A DNA stretch of 64,000 bases from Fasciola hepatica (GCA_948099385.1 CANUEZ040000031.1:6193001-6257000), one strand, 5' to 3'. Shown: positions 51,921 through 64,000, numbered from the stretch's first letter. A program made the numbers and translations. Notes: generated from the letters alone by a model not told the origin.

Positions 51921-52389
51921 TAGAGTTTTGAATTTCACCAGACAACGAATATAACTGTTACTTTCCAATCGATCTACTAGGTTCTTAATGAGCTTTCTAA
52001 AACTTGGCTACCCGTGGAATCCAATCCAAAATGTTTTAGACTGACATTAGACTGTACCATCCTTCTTTAATTGGTGAAATACTTCGGGAAAACCTTTTTC
52101 CACCCTGATCGAATGAATCGACGGAGACTATCCTGAAATGAAAGTGTAGTTTCACTTATTTTCGGTTGAGAAACAGATGGGAATCATGTTTACAGGACTC
52201 CATTTTTCAGTCACAGCAGCACAATGACCACTGTCCCAGTTCTATTTTGGAATATCCATTATGAGATATCAGCATGATTAAGCACTAATTAATTTGAAAG
52301 TGTGTGAATACAATGTTCTCGTATCTATTAGCTCCATAACATCTCGCATATTCTGCTCGGAAATTAAATATGGTTAGAGGCGCTCACCA
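51921..52389. other. spacer, nothing recognised
   Basis: A half-kilobase of AT-rich sequence between the AT-tailed repeat and the next RTE relic. Confidence 0.35.
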
Positions 52390-54710
52390 TATGTCTCAAT
52401 GGGGATCATTAGGGTGCAACAGCGTAAAACTTCAACGCAAAGACGTGGATCAACTGAAGATTGTCGTTCATTTTGGTCTACGCCTGTGGACTCAGATCCA
52501 ACATTGGTTAGCGCTCGCTTCTGTTTACGTCTCGTCCTTGGTTGTACCAAAGTAAATGCCACCCGTACCGTGCAGTTGCTGCTGGACAATAGCCAAGCAT
52601 GTGCTTTTCAGGCAGAAACTTCTAAGAGGTTATCGACGCAGCGGGATGTGCGCGAACCAGGCAACTGCCAACAACTGATCGATGAAGTCTTGTATGCCAC
52701 GTCCAATGTCACTGGCCCTCTGTTTCAAGAAGGCCGCACAGCCGAAGGGTATATTCGACATCAGTTGCTCTGTTATGTGTTCGCAGATCCGTCCCTCCGG
52801 ATGCCACATTCAATGAAGTGCGTAAATCCCTGAAATGCCAACTGATCACGAAGATGAGAAATTGCCGCTAGCTATGGCGGATGGCCGTATGCAGGGAAAC
52901 GGAGAAGGATGTGTCTATCGCAAATGCTCGCAACCTCCACCGTTCGATCAGAAGATCCGGGCCACCGAAGCTCGGAGTAAAGTGAACTAATCAAAGAGTC
53001 CGACGACCCACTGATTAACTCTCAGAGACTTCATCTGGATCGTTTGGTGGAGTATTTCAGGAATCAGTTCATTTGAACCATTTCTACAGTGGACATCCCG
53101 GTAGTGTCCACACGAAAGACGATGAAGGGAGACATCACTCCTCCCCTAGAAATAGAAATTATCCCGGAAGTAGATTATCTTAAAAAAATACAAGGATGTT
53201 GAGCTGGGTGGTTTATCTCAGTACCTTTTCGGGGATGGAGGTGAAGCCTTGGTTTCGGAGTTCACGAAACTCCTTTGGGTAACCTGGGATAGTGAGCAGA
53301 TGCCTCAGGAATGGTGTGAATCGGCTATTGTGCCAATTTAGAAGAAAAGGGAGGGTTCTCTTGTAAAAATCACAGAAGAATTAGTATTGTATCCCAATTG
53401 CTCACCGGGCTTATTCCTCGCGGATTACCCAGCCCCCGCGAAATATTTATGCGTGCCAACCGGTCGGGTTTGTATCGGCCTCATCTTTATTTGTCGATTA
53501 ATCTCCAAGCAAAGAAACATCTTAGGTAGGCCATAATCTCAGTCTTTTAAGATCTGAAGACGGCTTTCGATTCGATCGACCGCACAGTTCTCTGGTGTTG
53601 CCTGCAACTAAAGGGTGCCACAGTGAAATTTATTTCTCGTTACCAATGCATGCACGCAAACAGCCAAAGCCGAGTTCGTGCTCATGGCGATCTTTCACTC
53701 CAGTTCACCGTGGAGAGTGGTGTTCGTCATGGTTGCCCCCATTCGCCCTTCCTCCTTAGTTTATTAGTTGAATTGATTCTTGAGATAGGCCTATCCTGGT
53801 GTGAGAATAGTGAAGTCGATCTTTGTCCAGGCAGTAATCTGTCTGACTTGAAATACTCTGACGAGATTTTTGGCCCAACACGAAATCTGTCATTGGATGA
53901 GGAAGTTTTAGCTGAAGTGGATAAGTTTTGTAATCTGAGCGGTTATATTTCACCAAATGATCAAATAACGGATGAGGTGTCATCTTGCATGCAGAAGGCG
54001 CTTTCGGCTTTTGTCAACCGAAGGCATTTGAGGCGCTCGTGTCATATTCGATCTTCTGTTAAGGCCAAGTGTACAACGAGGCGGTTAGGTACGTCCTCGT
54101 ATACTGCTCAAAAACATAGACGTTAAGAATGGAAGATAGGTGAAGGCTGTCGGTGTTTGAGCATCGATGTCTCAGCGGCATTGCCCGAATATGTTGGGAA
54201 CACCCTACCAGCAGTGCTGAGATTAGACTTAAGGCGTTGAGAACCAGAGATCAGTCTCTTGTTCAAGCACTGAACCCGAGCAGATTAAGGTGGCTGGGAC
54301 GTGTTACGTCTGCCCGTCGATAGACTTCCTTGGAGTACTCTGTTCTCCGAGGCAGGTTATGGCCGGAATGTAGGTTGAGGTGAGTAGTCCATGACATGAG
54401 AATAAGGTGTGAAAACCTTGACTAGTGGGCTTGGCCATGTAGGACGTGTTAGACTTCCAGGTTTGGGTCCACGTGATGCACCTACCAAATGGATACAGAG
54501 AATAACTGATACGGCTAGGTGTCACGACCTGTGAACTCCTTGTCTTCAAGGTTTCCGCTTACTACTTTGATTTTTGGAACTTTCTAACTTTACGCCTCCA
54601 TCCTTTTTACCCTTCACTGGACGATGCTGGAAGGTAGCAACCGAAACCAGAGTACAGAAATGCACAGCTAGTGGTTGCATAAGCTGAACTGAACTGAGTT
54701 ATGATCCTGC
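52390..54710 (+). mobile_element. RTE-like retrotransposon relic with internal deletion
   Basis: It starts within the region after the endonuclease (CTKVNATRTVQLLLD near 52548), equivalent to about 1155-1205 of copy 1. The reverse transcriptase is found in pieces; the open stretch 53623-54126 carries SRVRAHGDLSLQFTVESGVR and a mutated catalytic box YSDE (53854-53865). Directly after it the element jumps to EVLAEVDKFCNLSGYISP, so roughly 45 codons around the palm C/thumb region were lost without breaking the frame. The C-terminal LRWLG block is near 54285 and the 3' tail GCTGAACTGAACTGA at 54686-54700. Confidence 0.8.
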
Positions 54711-54714
54711 ACCG

Positions 54715-55645
54715 CGTCTCCCTGTCCTAGTTGGTGCCCAGTGGATGTGCAAATCTATGAGTTGTTTGAGTCATTAGTTGAGCTTCATAAATGTAAAGTT
54801 AGTCACTTCGTTATAAATTGTTTTATTTGAAGTCATTGGCAGTATCAAAACATTTTATTGTCAAGAACACAACATGATGGATTGAAATAAAATATTTTAA
54901 AAACCATAGCTCATGACGCATCGATTCTTTGATACACTCCGAACCTCGTTTCGACCTTTAACACTCAATAGCATTAGATTTCACAATGTGTTCCGGACCT
55001 TTTCTCTACGTCCTCACTAGTGCATACTGTAGTCATAGTGATCATTTATAAACGAGAAACTGAACATTCCTATGAGACCTAAGGGAAAGGCATATTGGCA
55101 TACACTCAACAAGTGATACCGAATAAAAACACGGTAACAAAGCAAGGCTAACGTAATTATTCGTTTTACTTGAGTTTATTAAGAAAGGTTCCGACCCTCC
55201 GTAGTGGATTATCAAGGTGATTTAATTTATTGTTGTCAGTACTCAGACCGACTGAACATATTGAAAGCAGTCCAACCAAACACCGGGCAAACCGAAATCG
55301 CAAGAAGGTCAGAACTCGCGAATTGTCTGTTTATACTATTGCTGAATCAATCCGTATTAGAAGTCCAAATCGGCGAAACAATTGTTTTTCTGTAATTCAT
55401 TCTCAAGCCATTTATAAATTGCATAACAGACATTAGACAAAAGATCAGGAACATAGACACGTATTATTATTTCAAATCAAAGAAAACAACTGGTAGACCA
55501 CAGGTCGACCAATCACAGCAAGCTTTTGTTGTATTTGGTCTCGGAGACTGATTGCTTGAAGCTGCTCAGCATATGCAGCCACAGAGCTGTACCGAGCTGC
55601 CTCAAGTGCGAGGCCTCCTGAACAACTACATTCAATTTCCCCAGG
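54715..55645. other. gene-poor stretch, nothing recognised
   Basis: About 0.9 kb of AT-rich sequence with short frames only. Confidence 0.4.
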
Positions 55646-55649
55646 TAGA

Positions 55650-55775
55650 TTCTTATCACCAAGTGAATTATCATGCAGTGTGAACGTTCAGCTCACTACT
55701 GAAAACCTTTGAAGCACTAAACAGAAGTTTCATCCCAGTTATGACTCATCAGCACTGAAGACCCACCGCTGCAAG
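55650..55775 (-). repeat. tRNA-SINE family 3' part with hammerhead-like motif (copy D)
   Basis: On the minus strand CTGATGA (55752-55746) is followed after 14 bases by GAAAC (55731-55727), both core strings intact. GTC...GAT within the spacer can make a short stem II. Downstream, AGTGCTTC and a GTGAGCTGAACGTT...CTGCATGAT tail match copies A and B. Stem I pairing is not evident and the tRNA-like head is missing or unrecognisable. Confidence 0.55.
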
Positions 55776-55984
55776 ATGAATCACATTATGCAAGATGGTA
55801 TTCCCTACTATTATTGTTCATGTACTACCCAAGCTCTTTATGTTTTCAAGCAGAATGCACTTGTTGTGCTTGAGCCCCTACAGTCGTTTATCACAGGAGT
55901 CAATCTCTGGACGGGAAATGCCCTGTCAAGATTTAAAGCCGGTTGCAGAAAGGTGCTTCATCATGTGGTGTATAAGTTCAACAT

Positions 55985-56150
55985 ACCTTCAAGAGCCATC
56001 CCGGATTGTCTGATGGGGAAGCTATTCGATTCACAATCATTCTTCCCGGGTTCGTTTTTCCTTGGTGGTTTAGTGAATGTGCATTTCTGATGATTCCTAA
56101 CAAGGATGAAGCAGATGGTGAGTTGAGTGTTGGAACTGCACGATGAATCA
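55985..56150 (+). repeat. tRNA-SINE with hammerhead-like motif (copy C), deleted
   Basis: A B-box-like GGGTTCG lies at 56049-56055. CTGATGA (56087-56093) is followed by TTCC TAACAA GGAT, a good stem-loop, then GAAG instead of GAAA (56108-56111). The stem III and stem I 3' strand are deleted; the TGAGTTGAGTGTTGG...TGCACGATGAATCA tail remains. It lies head-to-head with copy D. Confidence 0.55.
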
Positions 56151-59100
56151 AACCATGTAAAATTTCGAATAAGACGTTCTCGTTGTGAGGAATTTTCGAC
56201 TAAATGAGGGAAACAGACGTCATATGTTCTCAAAATACGCCAATTTTTGTTAGCTGCGATTTCGCATCCTGACTTCTGGTCCAACTCATTGCGCAATGGT
56301 GGGCCCTTAGTCTGAAATGATAAAATACGCAAGGGCAGCTGAAGAATCACACAAACAAATGAGTGACAGGAGACATCCAACTGATCTAAATTTACCAAAA
56401 TAAGCAAAAGGACAAACGGTGGTTTTAACAACTCCTCATATGCTGGTGATTACTAACATCAAATGACCCTAACGTATTTCCCAAAAATAAAACCCGCAGT
56501 ACTCTCGAATACTCTAGCTTCCTCGAAGACTCTGCTCGATCTTTCTAGTGACGATCTCTCAAATGGAAACGAAAATCGCGGGTGACAGCTTTGAAAGCAG
56601 CAGGGCTGAAATCTGGGTGAACTGGAATTGTGGGCTAAGTCAATGACTCGTGCGCGCGTGACATAAAGCCAATCATAATCATCGAACAAGTTTCATATTT
56701 GAAAGAACTTCAAATCATCTAACCAATTAGATGCGATTTGGAAATTAGATTTATCGAAATATTTTCTTATGCGCATCCCACTCACAATATTAGACAACGA
56801 GTTCAATTCAGTTCTTTCAACCAGTACCTCGCATTTCTGTACTCTGCACTTGAATCAAAAAATCGAGAGTTGAATAAATCGGAACAGCGAGAGAAAATAA
56901 AAGGTATTAGGTTTTAAGTGAAAACCATGCAGATGAAGAAAGAGTTCGAATGTAGTTGTTCCATGAACTGCAGCAAGCAGACTTGTCAGATAATCTGGCA
57001 GTTGGATCTCGAGGACATGAACCTGGAAGCCTAGTACGTCTCACTTGGCCACGTCATGGAGTGAATTCCTGGAGCTTGCGTTCTGTGAGAGAGTGTTGAT
57101 TCATGGTTGATAGTCGGCCATGTCCAATTACCTATCGGAATATCAGCAACTGTCCGGAATTCAGGTCATTGCTTGTGCCAAGGAATTCGCAGGTGAAAAG
57201 GTCGCGGTTTGATATGACTCGAACGGATTCCTGTCAAGCGGTAGCTGGTCATTCCATCAATCAATCAATCAGAGAACAGTATACTTGATGCAAGTGTGAA
57301 CCATTTCGTGTGTCTTACTACAATTGGCGAAAGTGACTGTTTTAATCCTATATAATCAATTTGCACTGTGCTAATAAACTGATCCGACCCGCGGGCAAAA
57401 TAGACTTCTCACTAGCGTTAGTGGGACGGTTTGAGACGCGTTCCATCTTCATTTTTCTGTTTTACACCCATACCTTACACCTGAGTTAATCCGCTGTTTT
57501 CGCTTTGATTTCCTCCCCTTTTTGACTCATGGATGCTGCGACGGTAATTCTAAGATCACAGAACAGAAATTAGAGGTCAAGGTTTGTAAGAAGTAATCTG
57601 AACTTATCAACATTTTTCAACTAGCTTCTCGACGGTAGATGTAATAAGGGATATTTTATACTATTCAACCTACTGACCATGTAGACTAGGTTTTTATGTA
57701 TCTGACTTTGAAATACCTGGAAAGACACTGTGCGGAATTTTTTAGTGTCCGATGTTTTCTTTCATGCTCGAGCTTGAGTGCAGATGACAGGATGTGCTGT
57801 ATAATTTCGAAAATCTACTGCAAAATCAAGGAGAAGCGACAACTCTGAGACTAGAGCTGAAGAACCATACAAGGTACCAATAGGACAGGCGAGGGATCAC
57901 GACTGCGCAATGCTGTCTACCACCAGGGTGACCTCTATTGGTTTGCTTCAAACTTCGAACCTTTGAGGAGCTAGAGGATAATAACTCCACTTTTCATTAG
58001 GTCTGATGAATCAACTCAGACCAGAAAGTTTATTGGTTTTCCGTGTTCCAGGCTGAATTCAACGGTGGCATCTAACATGGGAACATTGGTTTTTAAATGT
58101 GTATAACTGATTTCCGTTTTCTTGAATTTCTAATAGAATTCCTTCATTCTCGTGCCCTTGATTCATCACAGGTTATGTTGAGATAACGAATAAGTCATGA
58201 GGGATTAGAAAAACTGTCATTATCTGTGTGCCCTCTCTGAACGCGGTAGGCAACCTAACGGTTAAGCTCAGCCCTTATAGGCTTAATAAGTCCATCGTCC
58301 TAGGTCACAGACCCCATCAGTAATCGAGGTTAGGAATAGTATCGACCGGAACAATGACGAAGTCTTCATACCAAAGCTACCATTCTCACCTGAAAAAACA
58401 AAGATGTTTAAAACTATCCGCTTTGTGAATTACAGGGATGCGCATATGTGTGCTCCAATTTCTGCTGAGCTTACGTGCTACAATGTGGTTGCGCAACGCA
58501 TTCAATACATCTCTTTCATGGGAATGATTAATTCAGTGGGGTGGTCTGATTGGCAAGTATAGTCAAAGACATTCCAGTGATTTACTGTGCACATATTTTA
58601 TCATCAGTCCTGTGGCTTGAAGAGTGGGAAATATTGATGACGAAAATGAAATAAGGTGCACCCACCAAGCTGTGGTCCGATGAATACAATTTTTCCAACA
58701 CGTGAAACGATTCCTTTGAAAAAGCACATGTTTGACGTGATTTATTGAATTGCTAACGTCCATTAGTCGATGAAATATAAACCAGAGAGTAAAACTTTAC
58801 ATATTTACAAAAAATGAATGCTATGTTCAATCGTGATCAAAAACAATAGTCAGTTAAATACCACTGTCGTCTGGTCATAACCATATTCGGTAAGAAATCG
58901 TCAGCAGTTAAACATCTCTAATTCTTTGCACAGAAGCAAATCAAAACCCTGAGTATCGGTCATTGGAGCAGAACTAAAAACACACTAACTGCTGAAAAAC
59001 AAACTTGTACTTCGATGATCTATTCTCTGTGGACAAAGCTCTAGCATGGTACGCAATCTGTTGATTTGGCAGAGAGTCTAGCCAAACAGATGGAAACTTT

Positions 59101-60202
59101 GATTCAGTTTCGGTTATCACTAAGAGGCCATTATAAAGCTTTCTAGGTCGATGTCTTGATGAAACGCTTTGTTTACGTAATGGGTTTCCACAAGCTCAAG
59201 AACAAGAATGATTTTGACTACGCGCTTCCCAACTGAAAAAGCCTAAACGCCACGAAAGACAGTTTAAATGAGATGATTCATTCAACAAAAATTCATGTGG
59301 CCAGAGCCAAAACCTGAGTAAAACGTACATAAACTTACATCACACACTGAACGAAAATGAATATGTGAATGTGTGGTGATTCAGCAGCTGTCACACGTGA
59401 CACAGCCAGGTATAGCTTCGTACCCACGTACACGGATGAGCCTCAACCAATGAGGATTGCCGCGGACAATTCCGACAAAAGCTTCCTGTGATTGGTCATC
59501 TTCGAGTCTACCAAATATATTTTCTAATTAAACATATTTATACGAACCCACTCTGGAATACAAATAATGTGTTATTTCGTGGCCTTGATCTTCCTGCTAC
59601 TTCCGTTCGCTTAGTTCTGGGCGGAGGCAATTTCGATCTGGACTATCAGCTTAGTTCATTACGACTATTACAGTGTCATCAGACTGACAAAGCAGCTTTA
59701 ACCACGTTACCTTCTGGTAATCCCGTTTGCGGACTCACATTCAGCACGAATATCTTTGTGATTGCAATAACAGGAACCTGAACAATTTAACATCGTGCTG
59801 AAATGGTTCTTATTTATATTCAGTAGGGATGGCTGCATGATCAGTTATTATTGTTGGAGTAGATTCAAACATTTCCGCTTTTGACAGCTGTTGGTTTGCA
59901 ACAGCTCACTGATTACCATCAAATATAAACCGCTACCTTTATAGAAGAATCGTCCTTCCCCACGCATTCACGGAATAACATAAAGAAAAATGTGATTGCA
60001 TTTGTTAAACAAAAATACGTAGGGATACAAAGTGGAATGCCATCCGTGAGTGCAAAATGTTCAGTAGGTTTCAAAAAGACCTAGTGAATACATTAATTAT
60101 TCCGCGCCGTGCATCTGTCATACAGCAATGTATGCATATGGTGGCTTTTCGGCTGTTGATCATTCGCACTCCAGGGGAACTCGATCTCAGGTGTCTAGTA
60201 AT
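56151..60202. other. gene-poor stretch, nothing firmly recognised
   Basis: About 4 kb. CCCAAAAATAAAACCC near 56477 resembles the blocks at 29443-29510. A tRNA-like stretch near 58243-58310 is too weak to call. Frames at 59488-59781 (+) and 58563-58763 (-) match nothing I know. Confidence 0.4.
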
Positions 60203-60533
60203 TCATTTGAGAGTTGATTTGATTCGATCTGCGCGCGTTTCCGAGGGTGTGAATATGCTGCCAGTGTGAGACAGCGAGGCTATTCGGGCACAAATATCAC
60301 CCAATGTACAGATGTTAGACAAGGATATCTTTGTTTTCATTAGGTTTTTCGGACAGACAGGCTCACTAGGACTGCTAAGCACAAGAATAGTTTGATCAGA
60401 GGGATATAATGCTTCATCAGCATTTATATTATCATTGAAATCCCACCTCGATAATGCACAGTAGTATCCAATGACTTGTTGGACTTTGTCAACTGTCGTA
60501 TACACCCATCGAGTTCCATCTGCCCGGAAATAC
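60203..60533 (-). CDS. candidate terminal exon of an unrecognised minus-strand gene
   Basis: On the minus strand an acceptor-like tttatcag at about 60541-60534 is followed by an open frame of 109 codons ending TGA at 60205-60203. It starts YFRADGTRWVYTTVDKVQQ, has WDFND and several cysteines, and ends ADRIKSTLK. Its composition looks like a real protein rather than a repeat translation, and no element family in the window overlaps it. I do not recognise the family. No clear upstream exon in phase was found: a donor-like AAA|gtaagg lies near 60740, but the frame entering it has a stop. It could be chance. Confidence 0.3.
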
Positions 60534-60837
60534 CTGATAAATTGAAATTTTCAGGCAACGAATGTGATCTGGTCTCAGCGCCGATACGGACCATATAACG
60601 TATTTAACAAGTGCACTGTGTCAGCGTGTTGATTGATTATTCACGTAATCCAGTCAGAATTTGAGTATCCTTTCATTTCGATCAAATTTGTGAACATTCA
60701 ATTTTGCCTCAGTTATTCTGAGTATGGAAAAACACCTTACTTTCTGTGGCGACCAAATCAAGTGATGAAACTGGGCCTACGAGAGCGTCTTTATATGTTA
60801 TACATCCCGTCTCCATTATCCCGAGTTACTTAGTCGA

Positions 60838-61205
60838 GTACGCTTAGGAGCGACCGTGCAATCACGTGTACTGATGATCCCATTGCCACTCCGCTCTTCT
60901 TACTGTAAATTTCACCGTCGAACTTCAAGTGGATATTATGGGTTCTGGCAAATAGTAAATGTTCCAGTTTATCCAACGGGATGCCCAAATCTATTTCGTT
61001 ACACTGGATGTATTCACACAGATAGTTGGTTTTTTTCATCTTTCGGGACGTCTGTGAAGAGTGAGGTAACACCAAGCGATATCATTCGCTTTCCTTCTAG
61101 ATCCAGGTTCTTCACAGTTTCTAAGAAATGAAAAGTTTCTTGTAGACTGTCTAAAAAATTGCTCTTCTTACTGGTTCCGATAAGCTAGTCAACCACTTTG
61201 CTAAT
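60838..61205 (-). mobile_element. inverted fragment of a Penelope-like element (RT N-terminal half)
   Basis: The minus strand encodes AKWLTSLSEPVRRAIF, then LEGKRMISLGVTSLFTDVP, the typical first block of Penelope-type reverse transcriptase. It continues CNEIDLGIPLDKLEHLLF, NIHLKFDGEIYSKKSG and VAMGSS before homology ends near 60850. Frame changes are present. It abuts, head to head, the forward element starting near 61225. Confidence 0.75.
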
Positions 61206-61224
61206 GCGTGATACTGAGAGTTAC

Positions 61225-62584
61225 ATATGTCCAAAATTGGTCTCAATGAGACGCCTTCTTTGGGTACTTTCGGAGGCCGTTGGATGAATCTAAACGTTCA
61301 CTATTTATCTGCACACTTAATATCCAGTTTCAGTTCAACGGTGAGATTTATGATCATAAAGATAGACTTGAAACGGGATCACTTTTTGGACCCTTATTTG
61401 CTGATACTTTTATGGCAAAACTTAAAAATGATCAACTTGAGTCCATAATCAAAGATTTCATTGTGTACAAACTACTTGTAGACGACGTTATATATGTCGT
61501 TGATACCAGGGTGGACACAAAACTACTGCCTGACTATTTTAGCGCTGCCCATCTAAATGTCATGTTTACTTTGGGAGAAGAAAGGGACAAAAGTCTGTCG
61601 TATTTGGACGTATGCTTAACCCGTCGTAATGATTATTCCGTTCAGTTATCAATGCATGGAAACGGACAGTACATCTATTTTCACTGTTTTGTACCTCTCA
61701 CAGTCAAGAGCAATCTCATACATTGCAAAGGTAATAAACTCAGAAAAATCTATTCCGAAGGCACATTAAGAAATAGACTTCTTTTTCTGTGGAGTGCTGT
61801 CTTACTAAACGGCTATCCTGAAGATTTAGTGACCGCACGATGCAAGAAAATGGAGAGCGATCAAAGAAGATGGAAACCACAAAGAAGCCTTTATATGTAC
61901 GTTTGCCTTTCAAAGGCGATAAGCAAGCCAAAATTATTCAGTAAACAATGCCAGAACATTCCGCGTCGAACAGATAAAATTCTGTTCGTTTTAAAACCGA
62001 CTGTGTTTTCCGTTAAATGATAGAATGCCAGATTCTGCAGCCTTTTATTGTGTTCCCGTTCTTGTGGCATTAAATATGTTTGCCGCACGACCAGCTGCTT
62101 ATCCGAATGCGTTCGTGAATACCACGCAGCTTAGCTGAGCACGAGGGTGATTGGAACCACTACCAGTGCTGTGTGCACACTTTATTTAATCGAACCCCTC
62201 AGTTGAGGTGATTACCGCTTTTCGAATAGTTTACAACTTTCGGGGTAATCAAAAAAGATTTTGCAGGTGTTTCACCGTAGCCACAGATGAAGCTAGAGTA
62301 TCAACCTCTTCGATCCTCCCGTGTGCTCAGCGACGATTTATGCAAGAATTTAAGCTCCCTTGGCCCAATACCCGTTCCTGAACACGAGGGAAATAACTTG
62401 GACAATCAACACTGAGATCGGTTTTACGTGCACACGGGGACGTATGGAGACCAGTTTGGATCAATATTCCCCCTTTCTTATTTTTAAAATCATACGTGAT
62501 GTTGTGTATTTCTATGAGTACGAGTAACCGAAAAAGTGGTTAGTGGCCAGGTTTTTTGTTCTCAACGTGTTCTATAGGATTTTT

Positions 62585-62587
<3 letters not shown>
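61225..62587 (+). mobile_element. Penelope-like retroelement, second forward copy
   Basis: After a short out-of-frame start (KIGLNETP near 61233) an open frame of 246 codons (61280-62020) carries NIQFQFNGEIYDHKDRLETGS, GPLFADTFMAKL, the catalytic box as LVDD (61475-61486, normally YVDD), AHLNVMFTLGEE, YLDVCLTRR and NGYPEDLV. A GIY-YIG remnant with KYVCRTTSCLSECVREYHAA lies near 62065-62125, where YVGR has become YVCR. The 3' end, GGATTTTTCG, runs straight into an AT microsatellite. Confidence 0.85.

Positions 62588-62635
<48 letters not shown>
62588..62635. repeat. AT dinucleotide microsatellite, 24 units
   Basis: A pure AT run of 48 bp that begins exactly where similarity to the other Penelope-like element's 3' end stops. 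Confidence 0.95.
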
Positions 62636-62637
<2 letters not shown>

Positions 62638-64000
62638 GCTTGAAATCAAGCAAGATACTAACAAAGCAATGTCAACAACAAAAATGGGGAGAAATTGCAT
62701 CGGAGTATAAGAAGCATTTAGTAAAGACATTCCATGCACCCAGTCAGGAAGATATGAAGCTCCAACTGAGACCAAAGCTGATGTCTGGTTATTCGTATCT
62801 CCAATAACTGCGTTATACCTTCCAACCTTGACCATCCCGTGCAAACAGTGGACGGAACGAGAGCCGATGGGGGAGTATGCGCAAAATAAGTCCAAGCCAT
62901 CGGGGGCGGCGTGCAGTGATATGTCAGAAAGGAATTAACCGCACTTACCCTAAGACGAACCCAGGCAGTACATCCTCGATACTCCCACCAGAGGCTAGCA
63001 ATGCTTCAAATAAATCGGAGGCCAAATACAGAAAGCCTCCTAGCACCATAGACTCTAAGTGGCCATATCTCGCAACAGTAGATTCGTACAGCCAACTTCT
63101 AAGGGAACGCTGAATGTCATTGTGGCATCACAGGTGTCATATGTTGACGAAAACAATTCTGGCTCTCACGGTTCGTGATATTATTGCCTCTCCAAGACCA
63201 TCTCTAGTTGTAATGAATATCCTGGGGCACTTAAAGTTAATGAATAAATCTAGCTAAACATCACAGAGAATGGATGAAGGCTCATGCTGTTTCCAGTCCT
63301 ATACATGTATTTTACATTTGAAAGGTAAACATTGCCGACAGTATCGGGATGCCTGGATCGGAAGCTGTTCCAAGCACGTCTGTGCGTTGTCACCGAGCAA
63401 GCCAACATCATATGCATATTCCAAAAAGAAGACTCCGTTCTCTGATAAGAGTTAAACTCAACCGTTTGGAAACCACGGAAAGTAATTTATAGTCTGTCTT
63501 CTATGAACTAGTTGAAAAGAAATGGAGATATAATGAAGTAATCAGCTTTGATGGACCTACACTTAATGGTTCGACCTATATAACTTCACCCGCAGGAGCA
63601 AGCATACTGCTAACACAGAAGGAGGTCGTCTCCATTGATAGCCCGTCCTTGACCGCGGCTAAGTCATTATTCGGGTTATCGATTGAGCGAAGCTTTCATA
63701 CTCGAAAAGTAACGCACTGAATTATGTTTCGTTTACGCTGAACCTTCGGTGTAGCTGATAATTCCCGGAGTCTTTCAAAATTATTTGGACGATGTAATCA
63801 GACGGACAGGAACATTTTCAAGTTGTAAATGGAATAAGAGCAGGGGTTGGCTTTTTTCTGAGTTTCGTTGTCACGGTGCGATGATGGATCTCAGGTACTT
63901 AATATTCACAGAAAGAAAATGTGAACATGACAATATGTTAACTAACACAGTTTTGTCCTGATGCAGCCTAAACAACCGCACCGTTAACTGTATCAACCTC
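62636..64000. other. right edge of window, nothing recognised
   Basis: About 1.36 kb. Short frames (for example 62877-63113) have no known domain. No repeat family from elsewhere in the window was seen here. Confidence 0.4.

Noticed and set aside
55961..56431. 156-codon minus-strand frame starting with a hydrophobic stretch
   Set aside because: It overlaps the hammerhead SINE copy C in antisense. The signal-peptide look is likely accidental.
58243..58310. tRNA-like stretch with possible A and B boxes
   Set aside because: The boxes match poorly, no cloverleaf could be drawn, and there is no clear match to the SINE families.

Overview
The window reads as eukaryotic nuclear DNA from a flatworm, most likely a trematode (fluke). 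It has one split gene with long introns and GT-AG splice sites. It is packed with decayed non-LTR retrotransposons of RTE-like and CR1-like type, Penelope-like elements, tRNA-derived SINEs and AT microsatellites. Nothing bacterial, viral or organellar is visible. The species cannot be named from the sequence alone.

The one host gene I can support is the 3' part of a UBE3B-type HECT ubiquitin ligase on the + strand, positions 1-24571. Nine exons (1-15, 191-268, 6662-6868, 8012-8149, 9699-9823, 12040-12222, 14583-14694, 24101-24196, 24377-24571) join in frame into 382 residues. They end in the usual FELS tail, with the catalytic cysteine 32 residues before the last residue. The introns, up to 9.4 kb, hold most of the repeats of the left half.

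Left half (1-24.6 kb): a hammerhead-ribozyme-like motif at 537-578 (-); an RTE-like relic (about 714-3366); RTE 3' pieces near 4.85-5.55 and 8.72-9.15 kb; tRNA-derived SINEs; SINEs carrying hammerhead motifs near 8.5, 13.0 and 13.3 kb; an AT-tailed repeat at 10.47-11.25 kb; a 291-bp inverted-repeat pair enclosing 3.9 kb (16703-20621); and an antisense CR1-like relic with an intact YADD box (20.99-23.18 kb).

Right half (24.6-64 kb): no host gene is recognised, apart from one unassigned candidate exon at 60203-60533 (-). It holds further RTE relics (25.29-26.20 -, 47.99-49.05 -, 52.39-54.71 +), a Tc1/mariner-like transposase pseudogene (28.3-29.0 kb), a Penelope-like element forming a near-perfect palindrome (33.66-35.39 kb), a SINE head joined to a hammerhead motif (39.18-39.30 kb), a long CR1-like relic (44.30-47.13 kb -), a second AT-tailed repeat (51.24-51.92 kb -), another divergent pair of hammerhead SINEs (55.65-56.15 kb) and a second Penelope-like element with an inverted 5' fragment (60.84-62.59 kb).

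The most interesting content is the set of hammerhead-type cores (CTGANGA ... GAAA with pairing flanks). They fall into two classes, one built into a tRNA-derived SINE family and one resembling the minimal ribozymes known from Penelope-like elements.
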